Assembly (NCBI GenBank): GCA_034190545.1
Contig: JAXIOF010000097.1
Coordinates: 1 to 42,426, forward strand
DNA length: 42,426 bases
From: Candidatus Afararchaeum irisae
Lineage (GTDB): Archaea; Halobacteriota; Halobacteria; Halobacteriales; Afararchaeaceae
Reading direction: 5' to 3'
Part shown: positions 24,642 to 33,114 of the stretch, piece after piece
Numbering within the stretch: position 1 is the stretch's first letter
Layout of the letters: every line of letters begins with the position of its first letter
Notes under the pieces: generated by a model
What the model was told of the DNA's origin: nothing
The model's database searches: none
What the model saw: the letters and a program-made list of their open reading frames with translations, nothing else
Position numbers and translations under genes: made by a program

Positions 24642-25841
24642 ATGGATTTGAACTCGGGCGATGCGACTCGTCGTGAATGTGTCCTTCTCGTCGGACACGG
24701 TTCGAGGAGGGAGAAGTCGAACCAGCAGGTTCGTCGGATGGCTTCGATGCTACAGGACAGCCTGGGGATCGAGGTCAAGACGGGCTTTATAGAGCTCGCC
24801 GAACCCTCTATAGAGGACGCCGCAGACGAAGCCGCCGACGAGTACGACTCGGTGACAGTCCTCCCGCTGTCGCTCTTCGGTGCTAGCCACGTCAAGAACG
24901 ACGTACCTCTTGAGGTCAACCAGGCGCGTTCGCGCAACCCCGAGACGGAGTTCTACTACGGACGCCATCTCGGAGTCCATCCCTCGATGGCTAAGATAGT
25001 CGACGACCGCGTCGCTGCTGTCGAGGACGAGACGGGTATCGACAGAGACGACGACTTGACCGTCGTTCTCTGTGCGCGAGGGTCGAGCGACCCAGACGCA
25101 AACGCCGACGCACACAAGCTGTCACGTCTCGTCTACGAAGGTAGGGAGTACGGTGTCGAGACGTCTTTCATAGGGGTCACCGAGCCCCTCTTAGACGAGA
25201 CTCTACACACCGTCTCGAAGTCGCGCCCAGACGCCGTCGTAGTCGTGCCTTACATGCTCGGCGACGGCGTCCTGACACAGAGGATACACGATACCGCTGA
25301 GGAGTTCGACTCGCGTTACCCCTACATGGACGTTGAGTCGGGCGGACACATAGGAACTGACGATAAGGTAATCGAGGCTCTGATAGACAGATGGGAGGAG
25401 GCGAGGAGTGAGTCGGTCGAAATGTCGTGTGACACGTGTAAGTATAAGGTAGAGCTCGAAGGATTCGAGGACGACTTAGGCGGCGCGCGAGCCAGAATGC
25501 GCGCCCTCTCGAACAAGGTCGAACACTCATACAGGGACGAGGTCGACGACGACCCACACGTCCACGACAGACAGTCAAAACACGCCGTCGTCTGTACCAA
25601 CCAGACGTGTGCGAAACAGGGCTCTCTCGAAGTCCTCGAAAGCCTGAGGAACGTGTCGGACGACGACGTCAAGATAACACGGTCGTCGTGTCTCGGGAGA
25701 TGTGGCGACGGTCCGATGGTCGCCGTCTACCCTGATGGAGTCTGGTACAGCGGTGTCGACGGGGAGGACGCCGATGAGATCGCCCGGAGCCATTTCGAAA
25801 ACGACGAGGTCGTCGGAAGACTCGTGGATCAGATAATATAA
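24642..25841 (+). CDS. cbiX: CbiX-type sirohydrochlorin chelatase fused to [2Fe-2S] ferredoxin domain
   Basis: CbiX inserts cobalt into sirohydrochlorin in the anaerobic cobalamin pathway. Residues 13-130 form the first chelatase half with the metal-site motif VGHGSR (His19) and LPLSLFGASHVKNDVP. Residues 135-265 form a second half, in which the HGS motif is replaced by LCARGSSDP, so only the first half looks catalytic in that respect. Residues about 308-375 are a thioredoxin-like [2Fe-2S] ferredoxin domain with four Cys in two pairs (VCTNQTC and SSCLGRC). The 399-residue fusion suggests electron transfer or cobalt redox control tied to chelation. ATG start; an inverted repeat lies just upstream and DUF3209 follows. 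Confidence 0.88.
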   Translation: MDLNSGDATRRECVLLVGHGSRREKSNQQVRRMASMLQDSLGIEVKTGFIELAEPSIEDAADEAADEYDSVTVLPLSLFGASHVKNDVPLEVNQARSRNPETEFYYGRHLGVHPSMAKIVDDRVAAVEDETGIDRDDDLTVVLCARGSSDPDANADAHKLSRLVYEGREYGVETSFIGVTEPLLDETLHTVSKSRPDAVVVVPYMLGDGVLTQRIHDTAEEFDSRYPYMDVESGGHIGTDDKVIEALIDRWEEARSESVEMSCDTCKYKVELEGFEDDLGGARARMRALSNKVEHSYRDEVDDDPHVHDRQSKHAVVCTNQTCAKQGSLEVLESLRNVSDDDVKITRSSCLGRCGDGPMVAVYPDGVWYSGVDGEDADEIARSHFENDEVVGRLVDQII

Positions 25842-25879
25842 TAGACAACACACAACATAAGACAAGACAAAACCAAACT

Positions 25880-26311
25880 ATGTCCTGCCAAGAGATAGAA
25901 GCACTCAGACTCGGACTCATGAACGTGATAGGTATAGAAGACAGGTCGGCGGAGAGACACGCCGAGAAGGAGCTCGGAGACGCACTCGAAGAAGACGGTC
26001 CTCTCAAGGCACTCGCGAACGCCGAGAGCCTCTCGGAGATACAGAGACATCTCGACGCCGCGATAGTCGACCTAGAGGACAAGGTCGCAAACGCCGACGA
26101 GTCGCGCGACGTTCGCGAATCTGAAGATTCGCGTGCACGCGAGGACTCTATGACTCCTCGGGATGACTACGATTACCTCCGCGGTCTCTTACTCACTCTG
26201 AGAGAGGCCGAGAAGACTGTCGAACGTCTCTCCGAAAACGCCGAGACCTTCTTCGAGGGTCTGAGCGACTCACACGAGGAGCTCCACGAGACATTTCCTG
26301 TCGAAGAGTAA
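25880..26311 (+). CDS. DUF3209 family protein
   Basis: A 143-residue helical acidic protein opening MSCQEIEALRLGLMNVIGI, which I recognise as the haloarchaeal DUF3209 family found beside cobalamin genes. The end is VERLSENAETFFEGL plus HEELHETFP. Function is unknown; context suggests a helper for cobalt insertion or handling. Residues about 71-95 (NADESRDVRESEDSRARED) look like an insertion in a normally shorter loop, and its DNA contains a near-perfect palindrome. The spacer from cbiX is A/C-rich, with no ribosome-binding site seen. Confidence 0.85.
   Translation: MSCQEIEALRLGLMNVIGIEDRSAERHAEKELGDALEEDGPLKALANAESLSEIQRHLDAAIVDLEDKVANADESRDVRESEDSRAREDSMTPRDDYDYLRGLLLTLREAEKTVERLSENAETFFEGLSDSHEELHETFPVEE
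26114..26133. repeat. Palindromic element inside the DUF3209 gene
   Basis: CGCGAATCT and AGATTCGCG are exact inverted arms of nine bases around a two-base centre. Further CGCG-rich sequence on each side (TCGCGCGAC and GCACGCGAG) could extend the stem imperfectly. It encodes part of the inserted acidic/Arg loop, so it may be a small palindromic insertion that kept the frame. Confidence 0.75.
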
Positions 26312-26319
26312 GAATAGTC

Positions 26320-26325
26320 AAAAAA
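26320..26325 (-). terminator. Candidate T-run terminator after nrdJ
   Basis: On the minus strand TTCTC is followed by six T residues about 30 bases after the nrdJ stop. The same pattern, CTC then T6, follows the acyl-CoA synthetase stop near 42257. Archaeal termination depends on such T-runs; activity is inferred. Confidence 0.45.
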
Positions 26326-26352
26326 GAGAACCGATCTTCTTCCTACTCCTAC

Positions 26353-29300
26353 TTAACACTCGGAGTAGCCGCACTCCTCGCACTTGACACAGCCCTCGCT
26401 GTAGGTGAGCTGTGATCCGCAGTCGGGACACTCGGGGTTCATGCCGTTCTGGACGAGCTGTTCGAAGTCCGACCTTCCGCTGTCGTCGGTCTCTGCCTCA
26501 GTCTCCTCCGTCTCCTCCGTCTCCTCGTCCTCCTTCTCTTCCTCTACGGGAAGCTGTGACTGGACGGGTGAGACGTCTATCTCGTCGTTGCGGTGTCTCT
26601 GCATCGCCTTCGCAATCGCGTCGGGCACCGAGTGTATCTGTTCGCCCCTGTCCCACGAGACCTTCGGCGAACGTATGCCCTCAAGCTGGTCTATGACCTG
26701 TTCGGCGGGTATGCCCGACCTGAGACACAGCGACAGGAGACGTGCTATCGCCTCTGTGAAGGACGCCGTGTATCCACCCGACTTGCCTATCTGGGTGAAG
26801 ACCTCGAACATACCTTCGTCGTCCTCGTTTATCGTGACATAGAGACCGCCGTACGACGTGTCGATCTTCTGTGTCGTTCCCTGTATAGTGTCGGGACGGG
26901 GACGCGGCTCCCTCTCTCCCGCGCTTATGCTGTCGGTCTCCGTCTCCCGTATCTCGACCTCAGTCGAGTCGGTTGCGGCTATCTCCTCTATGACCTCCTC
27001 GGAGTCTATCTCGCCCGTCTCGACGCGGTCACGTAGCTCCTGTATCAGAGCGTCGTTGTCTGCGTCCGAACCGAGCTTGTTGTCGGCGCGCGTCGTGAGA
27101 ACCTGCTTCGACCTGGTTCCGTCGCGGTAGACGGTGACTCCCTTTCCGCCGTTCTCGTAGATGTAACGGTAGACCTCCTCCATCTCGTCGACTGTGGCGT
27201 CGTTGGGGAAGTTACACGTCTTAGAGATCGACGAATCGACCCCGTCCTGGAGAGCACACTGAACGCTTGCGTGCTCCTTGCCCGTGAGATCCTGTGTAGT
27301 CACGAAGAGGCTGCTGATCTCGTCGGGGACTGTCGAGAGACCGTCGATTCCGTCGAAGTCGTTGTTCGACATCTGTTCCTTCGCTTCCTCCTTGACCTCA
27401 TCGACGTCTATGTCGTTCTCCTCAAGCGTCCTGAGGAAGTAGTCGTCGAACTCGACAAGCATCTCGTCTCCCTGGACGTCGTCGCTCACGTTCTTGTAGT
27501 AGGCGACGTTGTAGATCGGCTCACAGCCTCCCGTAGTGTTTCCGATCATCGAAGTGGTATTGTGGGTCACGAATCCGTTTGCGACATACGTGTTGTTCGA
27601 CGGGACACTGATGTCTTTGGTGTATGCAACCTCTTCAGTAACCGACTCGACGGGTGCGGCGTAGAAGTCAGTCAGACGCCGACCGTCGACACGTACCGTC
27701 TCGCCTGTCTCCTTCTCGACGTCACGCACGAGCTTCCGACTGACTGAGCCGTTTATGACTGACTGGTTTACCCTGTGTTTCGTCTCTTCTCTGATCTCCT
27801 CGTAGCCGTCGAGGCTACGGAGATGTTCGACCACAGCAGGTGGGTACGTGTCGTTTTTGTACGACTGGGATGTGAGCTCTATCTCAGTCGTCTTCGTTAT
27901 GAAGCCGATCTCTTCGAGGAAACGCTTATCCTCGCGCTTGTTTGCCCCCCGGACAGTATACTGTGGTCTGTCACCGTAGTGGTCGTCTCTCTCTTCTGTC
28001 TCAAGCACGTCCTGCACGAAGACACAGCCGAGCGAGAGGAGAACTGTCTGTACCTCGTCGGCAAGCGTCTCCGAGACAGTCGAGAGTTCTACTTTCCGTG
28101 AAGCCGTACCGTCCGCCTCGAAGAGCCCGCGCAAGAACGCCTTCGCGCAGTCCTCGTCACTACTCAGAACCTCGTCGGGCACGAACGCAGTTGCGGCACC
28201 CTCACCTCTATTTCCGTCGTCCTTCTTCCAGCCGTTGTTCTCGAAGTACCGCGGGAGATGCCGTCCGCCGAAGGTGAGTATGTGACGCGTGTCACGTCTC
28301 TCGACGGTCGGCGTCACTCCGAAGACTGACTCACCGAGGTCACGCAGGTATTCGTCGAGTTTCTCGGCGTCGGACTCGACGACGAGCTTCACACCGACCC
28401 CTTCGTGGACATAGCCGTCGCCCATGAAGTAGCCTAAGAACTCGGCTAGCTCGGGTGACATCTCTTCGGGAAGTACGAGACTCTCGTCTGTGTTGTGGTG
28501 GAAGCTATCACGTTCGCTTGTGTCGAGTCTCGCGCGCGAACTACTGTCGAAGGTGTTACGCTGGAGGACTATCCTGTCACCCGGCTCGAAGCTGTCTGCT
28601 TCCTTCCACGTGTACTCGGCTTCTTGAGTGAGTGTCCGGAACCTGTGGTTCGGAGTCGCGGCGACACTGAATCCGCCTTCTGTCTCTAAACGTCGCACGT
28701 CTGCGAAGCCGTTGTCGTAGACTGCAGTTGCTGTCTTCGTACCTCCGTCTGTGGTGACACCTTCGTCTATCTCACCCCACTGTTCGAACTCCGCACCTGT
28801 GTTATCGAGATCCTTGATGGAGCGCAGACCCTCGTCAGTCGAGACGAGCGAGTCCTCGTCGACACATCCCGTAGGGGCGATTGTCGTCGTGTTGTGGTTC
28901 CTGAGGGGATAGCCGTCCTCCCAGTCGTCTGCGGACTCTCCAGTCTGTTTCTCGAACCAGTCGCGGTACTCCGTCGGGTTCGCGTACTTCGAGTTGTCCC
29001 ACTCGTCGAACCTGCCGCGTTCCTGTGCGAGTTCATGTGACTTCGACTTCGATCCGTGGTTGATACGCGTCATTATCTGACGCGCCATCTCGTTGGCGGG
29101 CTCGCTTCCGTACTCGACTCCGAGCTGTATGTAGAGCTGTGCGAGACCCATTATTCCGAGTCCGATCTTCCTCATCGAGGAGACCTTCTCCTCTATCTCT
29201 TCTATCGGGAAGTCGGACATCGTGACGACGTTGTCGAGGAAATGGGTACTCGTATCTATACGTCTGTCGAGTTCGTCGAGATCGACGCCCTCCTCGATGA

Positions 29301-32300
29301 ATCTCCCGACGGCTTCTTCGAGGTCGAGGTCGTCGTGGCTCTCACGCCAGTCCTTCCAGTGGGGCGCGTCCTCCGCCGCGAGCGTCGAGAGGTTGATGTG
29401 TCCGAGGTTACACGCCTCGTACTCCTCCAAGGGTTGCTCCCCGCAGTTATGAGTTACAATACCGTTTGCGACGAACGAATGTGTGTCGGGCTCGGTGAGG
29501 TCGTAGACATCCTCGTGACCGTCGTACTCTACCGACTCGACGGTCGCCTCGAACTTCTCGGAGTAAGGTCCTCTGTCGTAGCTTTCGAGACGCTCCTCAA
29601 CTGCGTTGTTCTTGTAGTCGAGAAGGAATCCGATCTCCTCGGCGAAACGGACGAGGTTGTCTTTGACTATGACGAGTTCGTGCTGATCTTTCGTCTCGTA
29701 CTCCCTACTGCCGCCCTTTCCGTCGGGCATTTCCCTCTTACCGGCTTCCTTCCTGTCCTCGTATATCTTCGATGCGATACCGAAGTTGAGGAGGAGTCTC
29801 TGTGTATCCTTCAGGAGATCCTTTTGGGTGCTCCAGAGACGTACCGAGACACCTTTCTCGACAGTTCCCTGGACGCTTCCGTCGGCTGTGAAGAGTGCCT
29901 GAAGGAAGCCACGTGCCATCTCCTCGGAGCCTCTCATGACGGAGTCGGGAACCTGATGTTTTTCTTCGACGAGACCGCTCTCTTCGGCGATCTCGTACAG
30001 ACGTGACGACCTAACCCTCTGTTCTACGGCTTCTGCACCGCGGTATCCGTCACCGCGTTTTATCTCGTTGACACCGATCTCGTAGTTCGAGTTGCCAACG
30101 GGATCACGTACGACTTCGTTGACGTCCTCGGCGAGGCTCTCAGACAGTTCGGCGTCCTCGTCGTAGAAGTTGAGGACTGCGCGTTCCTCACCGTGTTTGA
30201 GATGTCCGTCTCCGACGAGCCATCCGAGGACACGTCCCTCCTCCTCTCTACCGTGGCTGCCGAACTCCCCCTTTCTGTTGAGTATATGTACTGTGTCTCC
30301 CTCGTCGAGATTCTGGGCTTCCTTCCAGCCTTCGTGAGTCATCACGCGGTGGTCTGCTGTGAGACGTAGCTCGTATCCCTCGTCCGTACTCAGGCGGTAG
30401 ACGTCCTTCTCGCCTGTCTTGTAGACGCTGCTGGCTTCCTTTACCTTGTCGTCACTCAGGCGTCCGTCGACGACTACGTCCTGTGCGACGCCTTTCTCGT
30501 ACAGCTCCTCCGCGGGAACCAGACCGTTCCGGGTGCTTATGACTGTATCACCAGTCACACACGGATTAGTCGCTAGAATACGGTGGTCGGGGTTCTCCTC
30601 GACGTCGAACGAGTGTTCCTTGTTGACTCTCTCCAGGTAGATAACTCCGGGCTCTCCGTTCTCGTGGGCACCCTCGACTATCCTGTCCCAGATCTCCTGT
30701 GCGGGGACTGAGAGCTCCTCGCCGACCTCGACGTACTCTCCTAAGCCGAACCTGTCGTAGAGCTCCTTCGTGTGTTCGGTGGCTATGTGGGGCTCCTCGG
30801 TTCTCGGATTCGTGAAGGTGAACTCCTCTCCGTTTTCGAGAGCCTCCATGAATCCGTCGGTGATACCCACAGAGATGTTGAAGTTCGAGAGATGTCCCTC
30901 TGCGGCGTTCCTGAGATGCTCGGGGACACGTCCCTCGTCGTCTATGAGTTCGCGCGCCTCGTCGAGTGCCTCGGTGAAGCTGTTGTGTGTGTAGTCGTCG
31001 GGGTCGTTGAGACGTAACGTGTGTGCGAGAGAGACGTCCTTGTTCTTCGCGTGTATGAACTGGATCACGTCGGGGTGTGAGACCCTCATCACTCCCATCT
31101 GGGCTCCTCTACGGGTGCCTCCCTGTGCTATCGTCTCACAGTTGTGTACGACTATGTCCTCGGCGACGTAGGTGTGAGTGCCCTCGACCTCGGCGTTGTG
31201 GACGGAGCCTTCGTACTCCACCCGGTCAACCGACTCTACCTTAACGACCTCACGTCCGTGTTTTTGGTTGGTTCTGTCTACGGCTCTGAATCCGTCGGGG
31301 GTATCCTCGAAGAGGCTTTCGAGAGGAGTGCCGAGTGCCGTACTCACACTCACACCGACGGAGTAGGTCGGCTGTCTCTCCTCGGGCTCACGGTCGTGGC
31401 GCGAGAACTGGACGCCACACCGGAGACCCGTCTGGAAGACGAAGTCTATTATTTCCTCGTTGACAAGCTTGAGAGTCGCTCTCTGGCTGTCGCCTCTTTT
31501 TTCGAGACGCCCGTCGCCGTCAAACAGGGCTTTCGTCACACGTGCCTGAACCTCGACGGGAGCTTCCCAGAGACCGTCGGGGATCTCTTTCTCCGACGCT
31601 CCTGTTCCGAAGGCTCCCTCTATGAACTGGGCGAAGCTAGTGTTCTTGACGTGGACGTGAACCGTGTTTCTGTCCTCGACCTCACGTACGCGTGACGAGA
31701 CACCGAACGAGTCGAGAGCCTCACGTATCTCGTCGACGAACTCCGTTTCATCGCTGTTGAGTGTGAATGTCACCGTCCCAGGGATGCCGCGCTGGTACCG
31801 TATGCTACCTTCGGCGAGGTACCATCCCGCTATCTTTGCGAAGTCATCGGTCGGAACCTCTGAGTCGAACTCGACAGGTGTGGTTCCCTTAGACGCTCCG
31901 TAGTACTCTCTGTTGACTCTCAGACCTCCGTCAGTGAAGACGAGTGGCCCCGAAGCGATCCGGGTCATGTCGACTGTGCCGTCGTCTCCTAAGTCGTTCT
32001 CACGGCTAGAGTGTCCGAGAACTAAGTAGTCACCCTCGTGTACGTCGCCCGCGTCCACCCACTCGAAGCCGTCTTCACGTGCCACCTTGAATGGATGTTC
32101 GCGCGTTGTTCTGAGAGGCTTGTTAATCCTCTCGGGAGTAATCTCGACTATCTCCTCGTTGACGTGTCTCTCCATCGTCTCGGTGACACGCTGTTCGTTG
32201 CCGTTTTCGTCTATGACTAGATCGCCTTCTTCGAGACTCTCTATCTCAACCTGTCCTGATGGGGTCAGAACCTTGGTTCCGGGTACGAAACACATCTGAT

Positions 32301-32997
32301 CGTATGTCCGCATAAACGTGATCGGACCCGATGCGATGCCTCCGGTCGATCCAACGGGATCGCCGTACGGACGTAGCTTCCAGAAGGCATACCCCATTCC
32401 GCCGCCGCTCTGGAAGACAGCCGCCGCCTCCTTCTCGGTCTCGTGTATGTCGAGTATGTCGTCGTCGGGCGAGTCGACGAAACACGCCGATAGCTGCTGT
32501 AGCTCGTCGCCCGCGTTCATCAGAGTCGGCGAGTTGGGTATGAACGAGAGTCCCTCCATAGCCTCCTGGAACTCCTTGCGAGTCTCCTCGACCCTCTCAC
32601 GTATCTCGTCGTGAAGCTCGGGTACTACCTCGTCGTAGGCGAACTTCTTGACGTTGTCCTCGGTCAGCTTGACGACTGACTCTCCGTCGTCGTCGTCGTC
32701 GAAGACCTCGTCTATTATCCCCTCGCGGTTCGAGTGGTCGGGCTTGACCTGGTCGGGCGTCACATAGATCTCCCTGTCTAGCTCGTCGGCGGCATAGACC
32801 GCGTCGGCGAGCGCGATGTTCTTAGCGACGCGCTCGAAGAGATCCTCCGGCTCCTCGACTATCTCGCCGTCCTCGTCCTTTTTGAGGTATCTCGCGGGAA
32901 GAATCCTGTTGTAGGCGTTCTCCGTAAGACGTTCCTCTAAGCTGTCCCCCGTAACTCGTTTAATAGGTAAATCGACAGACTGCTGGCTCTTGCTCAA
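26353..32997 (-). CDS. nrdJ: Adenosylcobalamin-dependent ribonucleotide reductase NrdJ with three inteins
   Basis: Class II enzyme reducing ribonucleotides to deoxyribonucleotides with a B12-derived radical. The 2214-codon frame includes three inteins (384, 372 and 436 residues); the joined exteins make 1022 residues. Catalytic residues by family comparison: C172 (LSACFVDSPDD) and C1196 (EACNLGH) form the disulfide pair, and C1185 (the C of NPCGE after splicing) carries the thiyl radical. A phosphate-binding SKTCNFPNDAT lies at 1926-1935. After an acidic Glu/Thr linker (about 2152-2172) comes a zinc ribbon (CPDC, CVKCEEC, SEC) at 2190-2214. No ATP-cone is seen at the N-terminus. TTG start has GAGGTG five bases upstream. 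B12 genes lie convergent to it. Confidence 0.96.
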   Translation of the reverse strand: MSKSQQSVDLPIKRVTGDSLEERLTENAYNRILPARYLKKDEDGEIVEEPEDLFERVAKNIALADAVYAADELDREIYVTPDQVKPDHSNREGIIDEVFDDDDDGESVVKLTEDNVKKFAYDEVVPELHDEIRERVEETRKEFQEAMEGLSFIPNSPTLMNAGDELQQLSACFVDSPDDDILDIHETEKEAAAVFQSGGGMGYAFWKLRPYGDPVGSTGGIASGPITFMRTYDQMCFVPGTKVLTPSGQVEIESLEEGDLVIDENGNEQRVTETMERHVNEEIVEITPERINKPLRTTREHPFKVAREDGFEWVDAGDVHEGDYLVLGHSSRENDLGDDGTVDMTRIASGPLVFTDGGLRVNREYYGASKGTTPVEFDSEVPTDDFAKIAGWYLAEGSIRYQRGIPGTVTFTLNSDETEFVDEIREALDSFGVSSRVREVEDRNTVHVHVKNTSFAQFIEGAFGTGASEKEIPDGLWEAPVEVQARVTKALFDGDGRLEKRGDSQRATLKLVNEEIIDFVFQTGLRCGVQFSRHDREPEERQPTYSVGVSVSTALGTPLESLFEDTPDGFRAVDRTNQKHGREVVKVESVDRVEYEGSVHNAEVEGTHTYVAEDIVVHNCETIAQGGTRRGAQMGVMRVSHPDVIQFIHAKNKDVSLAHTLRLNDPDDYTHNSFTEALDEARELIDDEGRVPEHLRNAAEGHLSNFNISVGITDGFMEALENGEEFTFTNPRTEEPHIATEHTKELYDRFGLGEYVEVGEELSVPAQEIWDRIVEGAHENGEPGVIYLERVNKEHSFDVEENPDHRILATNPCVTGDTVISTRNGLVPAEELYEKGVAQDVVVDGRLSDDKVKEASSVYKTGEKDVYRLSTDEGYELRLTADHRVMTHEGWKEAQNLDEGDTVHILNRKGEFGSHGREEEGRVLGWLVGDGHLKHGEERAVLNFYDEDAELSESLAEDVNEVVRDPVGNSNYEIGVNEIKRGDGYRGAEAVEQRVRSSRLYEIAEESGLVEEKHQVPDSVMRGSEEMARGFLQALFTADGSVQGTVEKGVSVRLWSTQKDLLKDTQRLLLNFGIASKIYEDRKEAGKREMPDGKGGSREYETKDQHELVIVKDNLVRFAEEIGFLLDYKNNAVEERLESYDRGPYSEKFEATVESVEYDGHEDVYDLTEPDTHSFVANGIVTHNCGEQPLEEYEACNLGHINLSTLAAEDAPHWKDWRESHDDLDLEEAVGRFIEEGVDLDELDRRIDTSTHFLDNVVTMSDFPIEEIEEKVSSMRKIGLGIMGLAQLYIQLGVEYGSEPANEMARQIMTRINHGSKSKSHELAQERGRFDEWDNSKYANPTEYRDWFEKQTGESADDWEDGYPLRNHNTTTIAPTGCVDEDSLVSTDEGLRSIKDLDNTGAEFEQWGEIDEGVTTDGGTKTATAVYDNGFADVRRLETEGGFSVAATPNHRFRTLTQEAEYTWKEADSFEPGDRIVLQRNTFDSSSRARLDTSERDSFHHNTDESLVLPEEMSPELAEFLGYFMGDGYVHEGVGVKLVVESDAEKLDEYLRDLGESVFGVTPTVERRDTRHILTFGGRHLPRYFENNGWKKDDGNRGEGAATAFVPDEVLSSDEDCAKAFLRGLFEADGTASRKVELSTVSETLADEVQTVLLSLGCVFVQDVLETEERDDHYGDRPQYTVRGANKREDKRFLEEIGFITKTTEIELTSQSYKNDTYPPAVVEHLRSLDGYEEIREETKHRVNQSVINGSVSRKLVRDVEKETGETVRVDGRRLTDFYAAPVESVTEEVAYTKDISVPSNNTYVANGFVTHNTTSMIGNTTGGCEPIYNVAYYKNVSDDVQGDEMLVEFDDYFLRTLEENDIDVDEVKEEAKEQMSNNDFDGIDGLSTVPDEISSLFVTTQDLTGKEHASVQCALQDGVDSSISKTCNFPNDATVDEMEEVYRYIYENGGKGVTVYRDGTRSKQVLTTRADNKLGSDADNDALIQELRDRVETGEIDSEEVIEEIAATDSTEVEIRETETDSISAGEREPRPRPDTIQGTTQKIDTSYGGLYVTINEDDEGMFEVFTQIGKSGGYTASFTEAIARLLSLCLRSGIPAEQVIDQLEGIRSPKVSWDRGEQIHSVPDAIAKAMQRHRNDEIDVSPVQSQLPVEEEKEDEETEETEETEAETDDSGRSDFEQLVQNGMNPECPDCGSQLTYSEGCVKCEECGYSEC
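27559..28866 (-). mobile_element. Intein 3 in NrdJ (436 residues, LAGLIDADG endonuclease)
   Basis: Lies between NTTTIAPTG and TTSMIGNTTGG. Residues 1378-1813 begin CVDEDSLVSTDEG, with block B ATPNHRFRT, DOD motifs FLGYFMGDGYVHEG and FLRGLFEADGTAS, and end TYVANGFVTHN. The +1 residue is Thr, unlike the Cys used by the other two, so splicing uses an oxygen nucleophile at the second step. It is the longest of the three and appears intact. Confidence 0.95.
29446..30561 (-). mobile_element. Intein 2 in NrdJ (372 residues, LAGLIDADG endonuclease)
   Basis: Splits the active-site motif NP-CGE. Residues 813-1184 begin CVTGDTVISTRNG, with block B TADHRVMTHEGW, DOD motifs VLGWLVGDGHLKHG and FLQALFTADGSV, and the end SFVANGIVTHN. 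The +1 Cys is the reductase radical Cys (C1185 in precursor numbering), so the enzyme cannot be active before splicing. Splice and endonuclease residues are all present. Confidence 0.96.
31141..32292 (-). mobile_element. Intein 1 in NrdJ (384 residues, LAGLIDADG endonuclease)
   Basis: Lies between TYDQM and CETIAQGGTRRG. It begins Cys (CFVPGTKVLTPSG, block A), has block B around TTREHPFKV, DOD endonuclease motifs IAGWYLAEGSIR and VTKALFDGDGRLEK, and ends TYVAEDIVVHN before +1 Cys. Removing residues 236-619 restores a continuous reductase sequence. All splicing residues and both endonuclease acidic motifs look intact, although the first motif has Glu (LAEG). Confidence 0.95.
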
Positions 32998-33040
32998 ATT
33001 TACACCTCGTTAAGATCCATCTAACCATGATTCTCAGCCA

Positions 33041-33049
33041 CTATATATC
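33041..33049 (-). promoter_or_regulatory. TATA-like box and ribosome-binding site for nrdJ
   Basis: CTATATATC (a TATA box read leftwards) is about 45-52 bp before the TTG start, giving a leader of around 20 bases. That leader includes GAGGTG at 33003-33008, five bases before TTG. The 117-bp gap to the gap gene therefore separates the two genes transcriptionally. Confidence 0.55.
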
Positions 33050-33114
33050 TTGTCTGACTCGTCTAAATGTGTCAGAAAATAGATATGAATCCGGGCTGAT
33101 AGGCTCCGACCTGC

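Noticed and set aside
29056-30006. 316-codon plus-strand frame opposite nrdJ
   Set aside because: Runs across an extein/intein border on the other strand with no recognisable motif and no ribosome-binding site; the opposite frame is clearly coding.
26353-32997. NrdJ as a misassembled or fused gene because of its size
   Set aside because: The frame is continuous and the excess maps exactly to three inteins with Cys starts and HN ends; the exteins join into a normal reductase.
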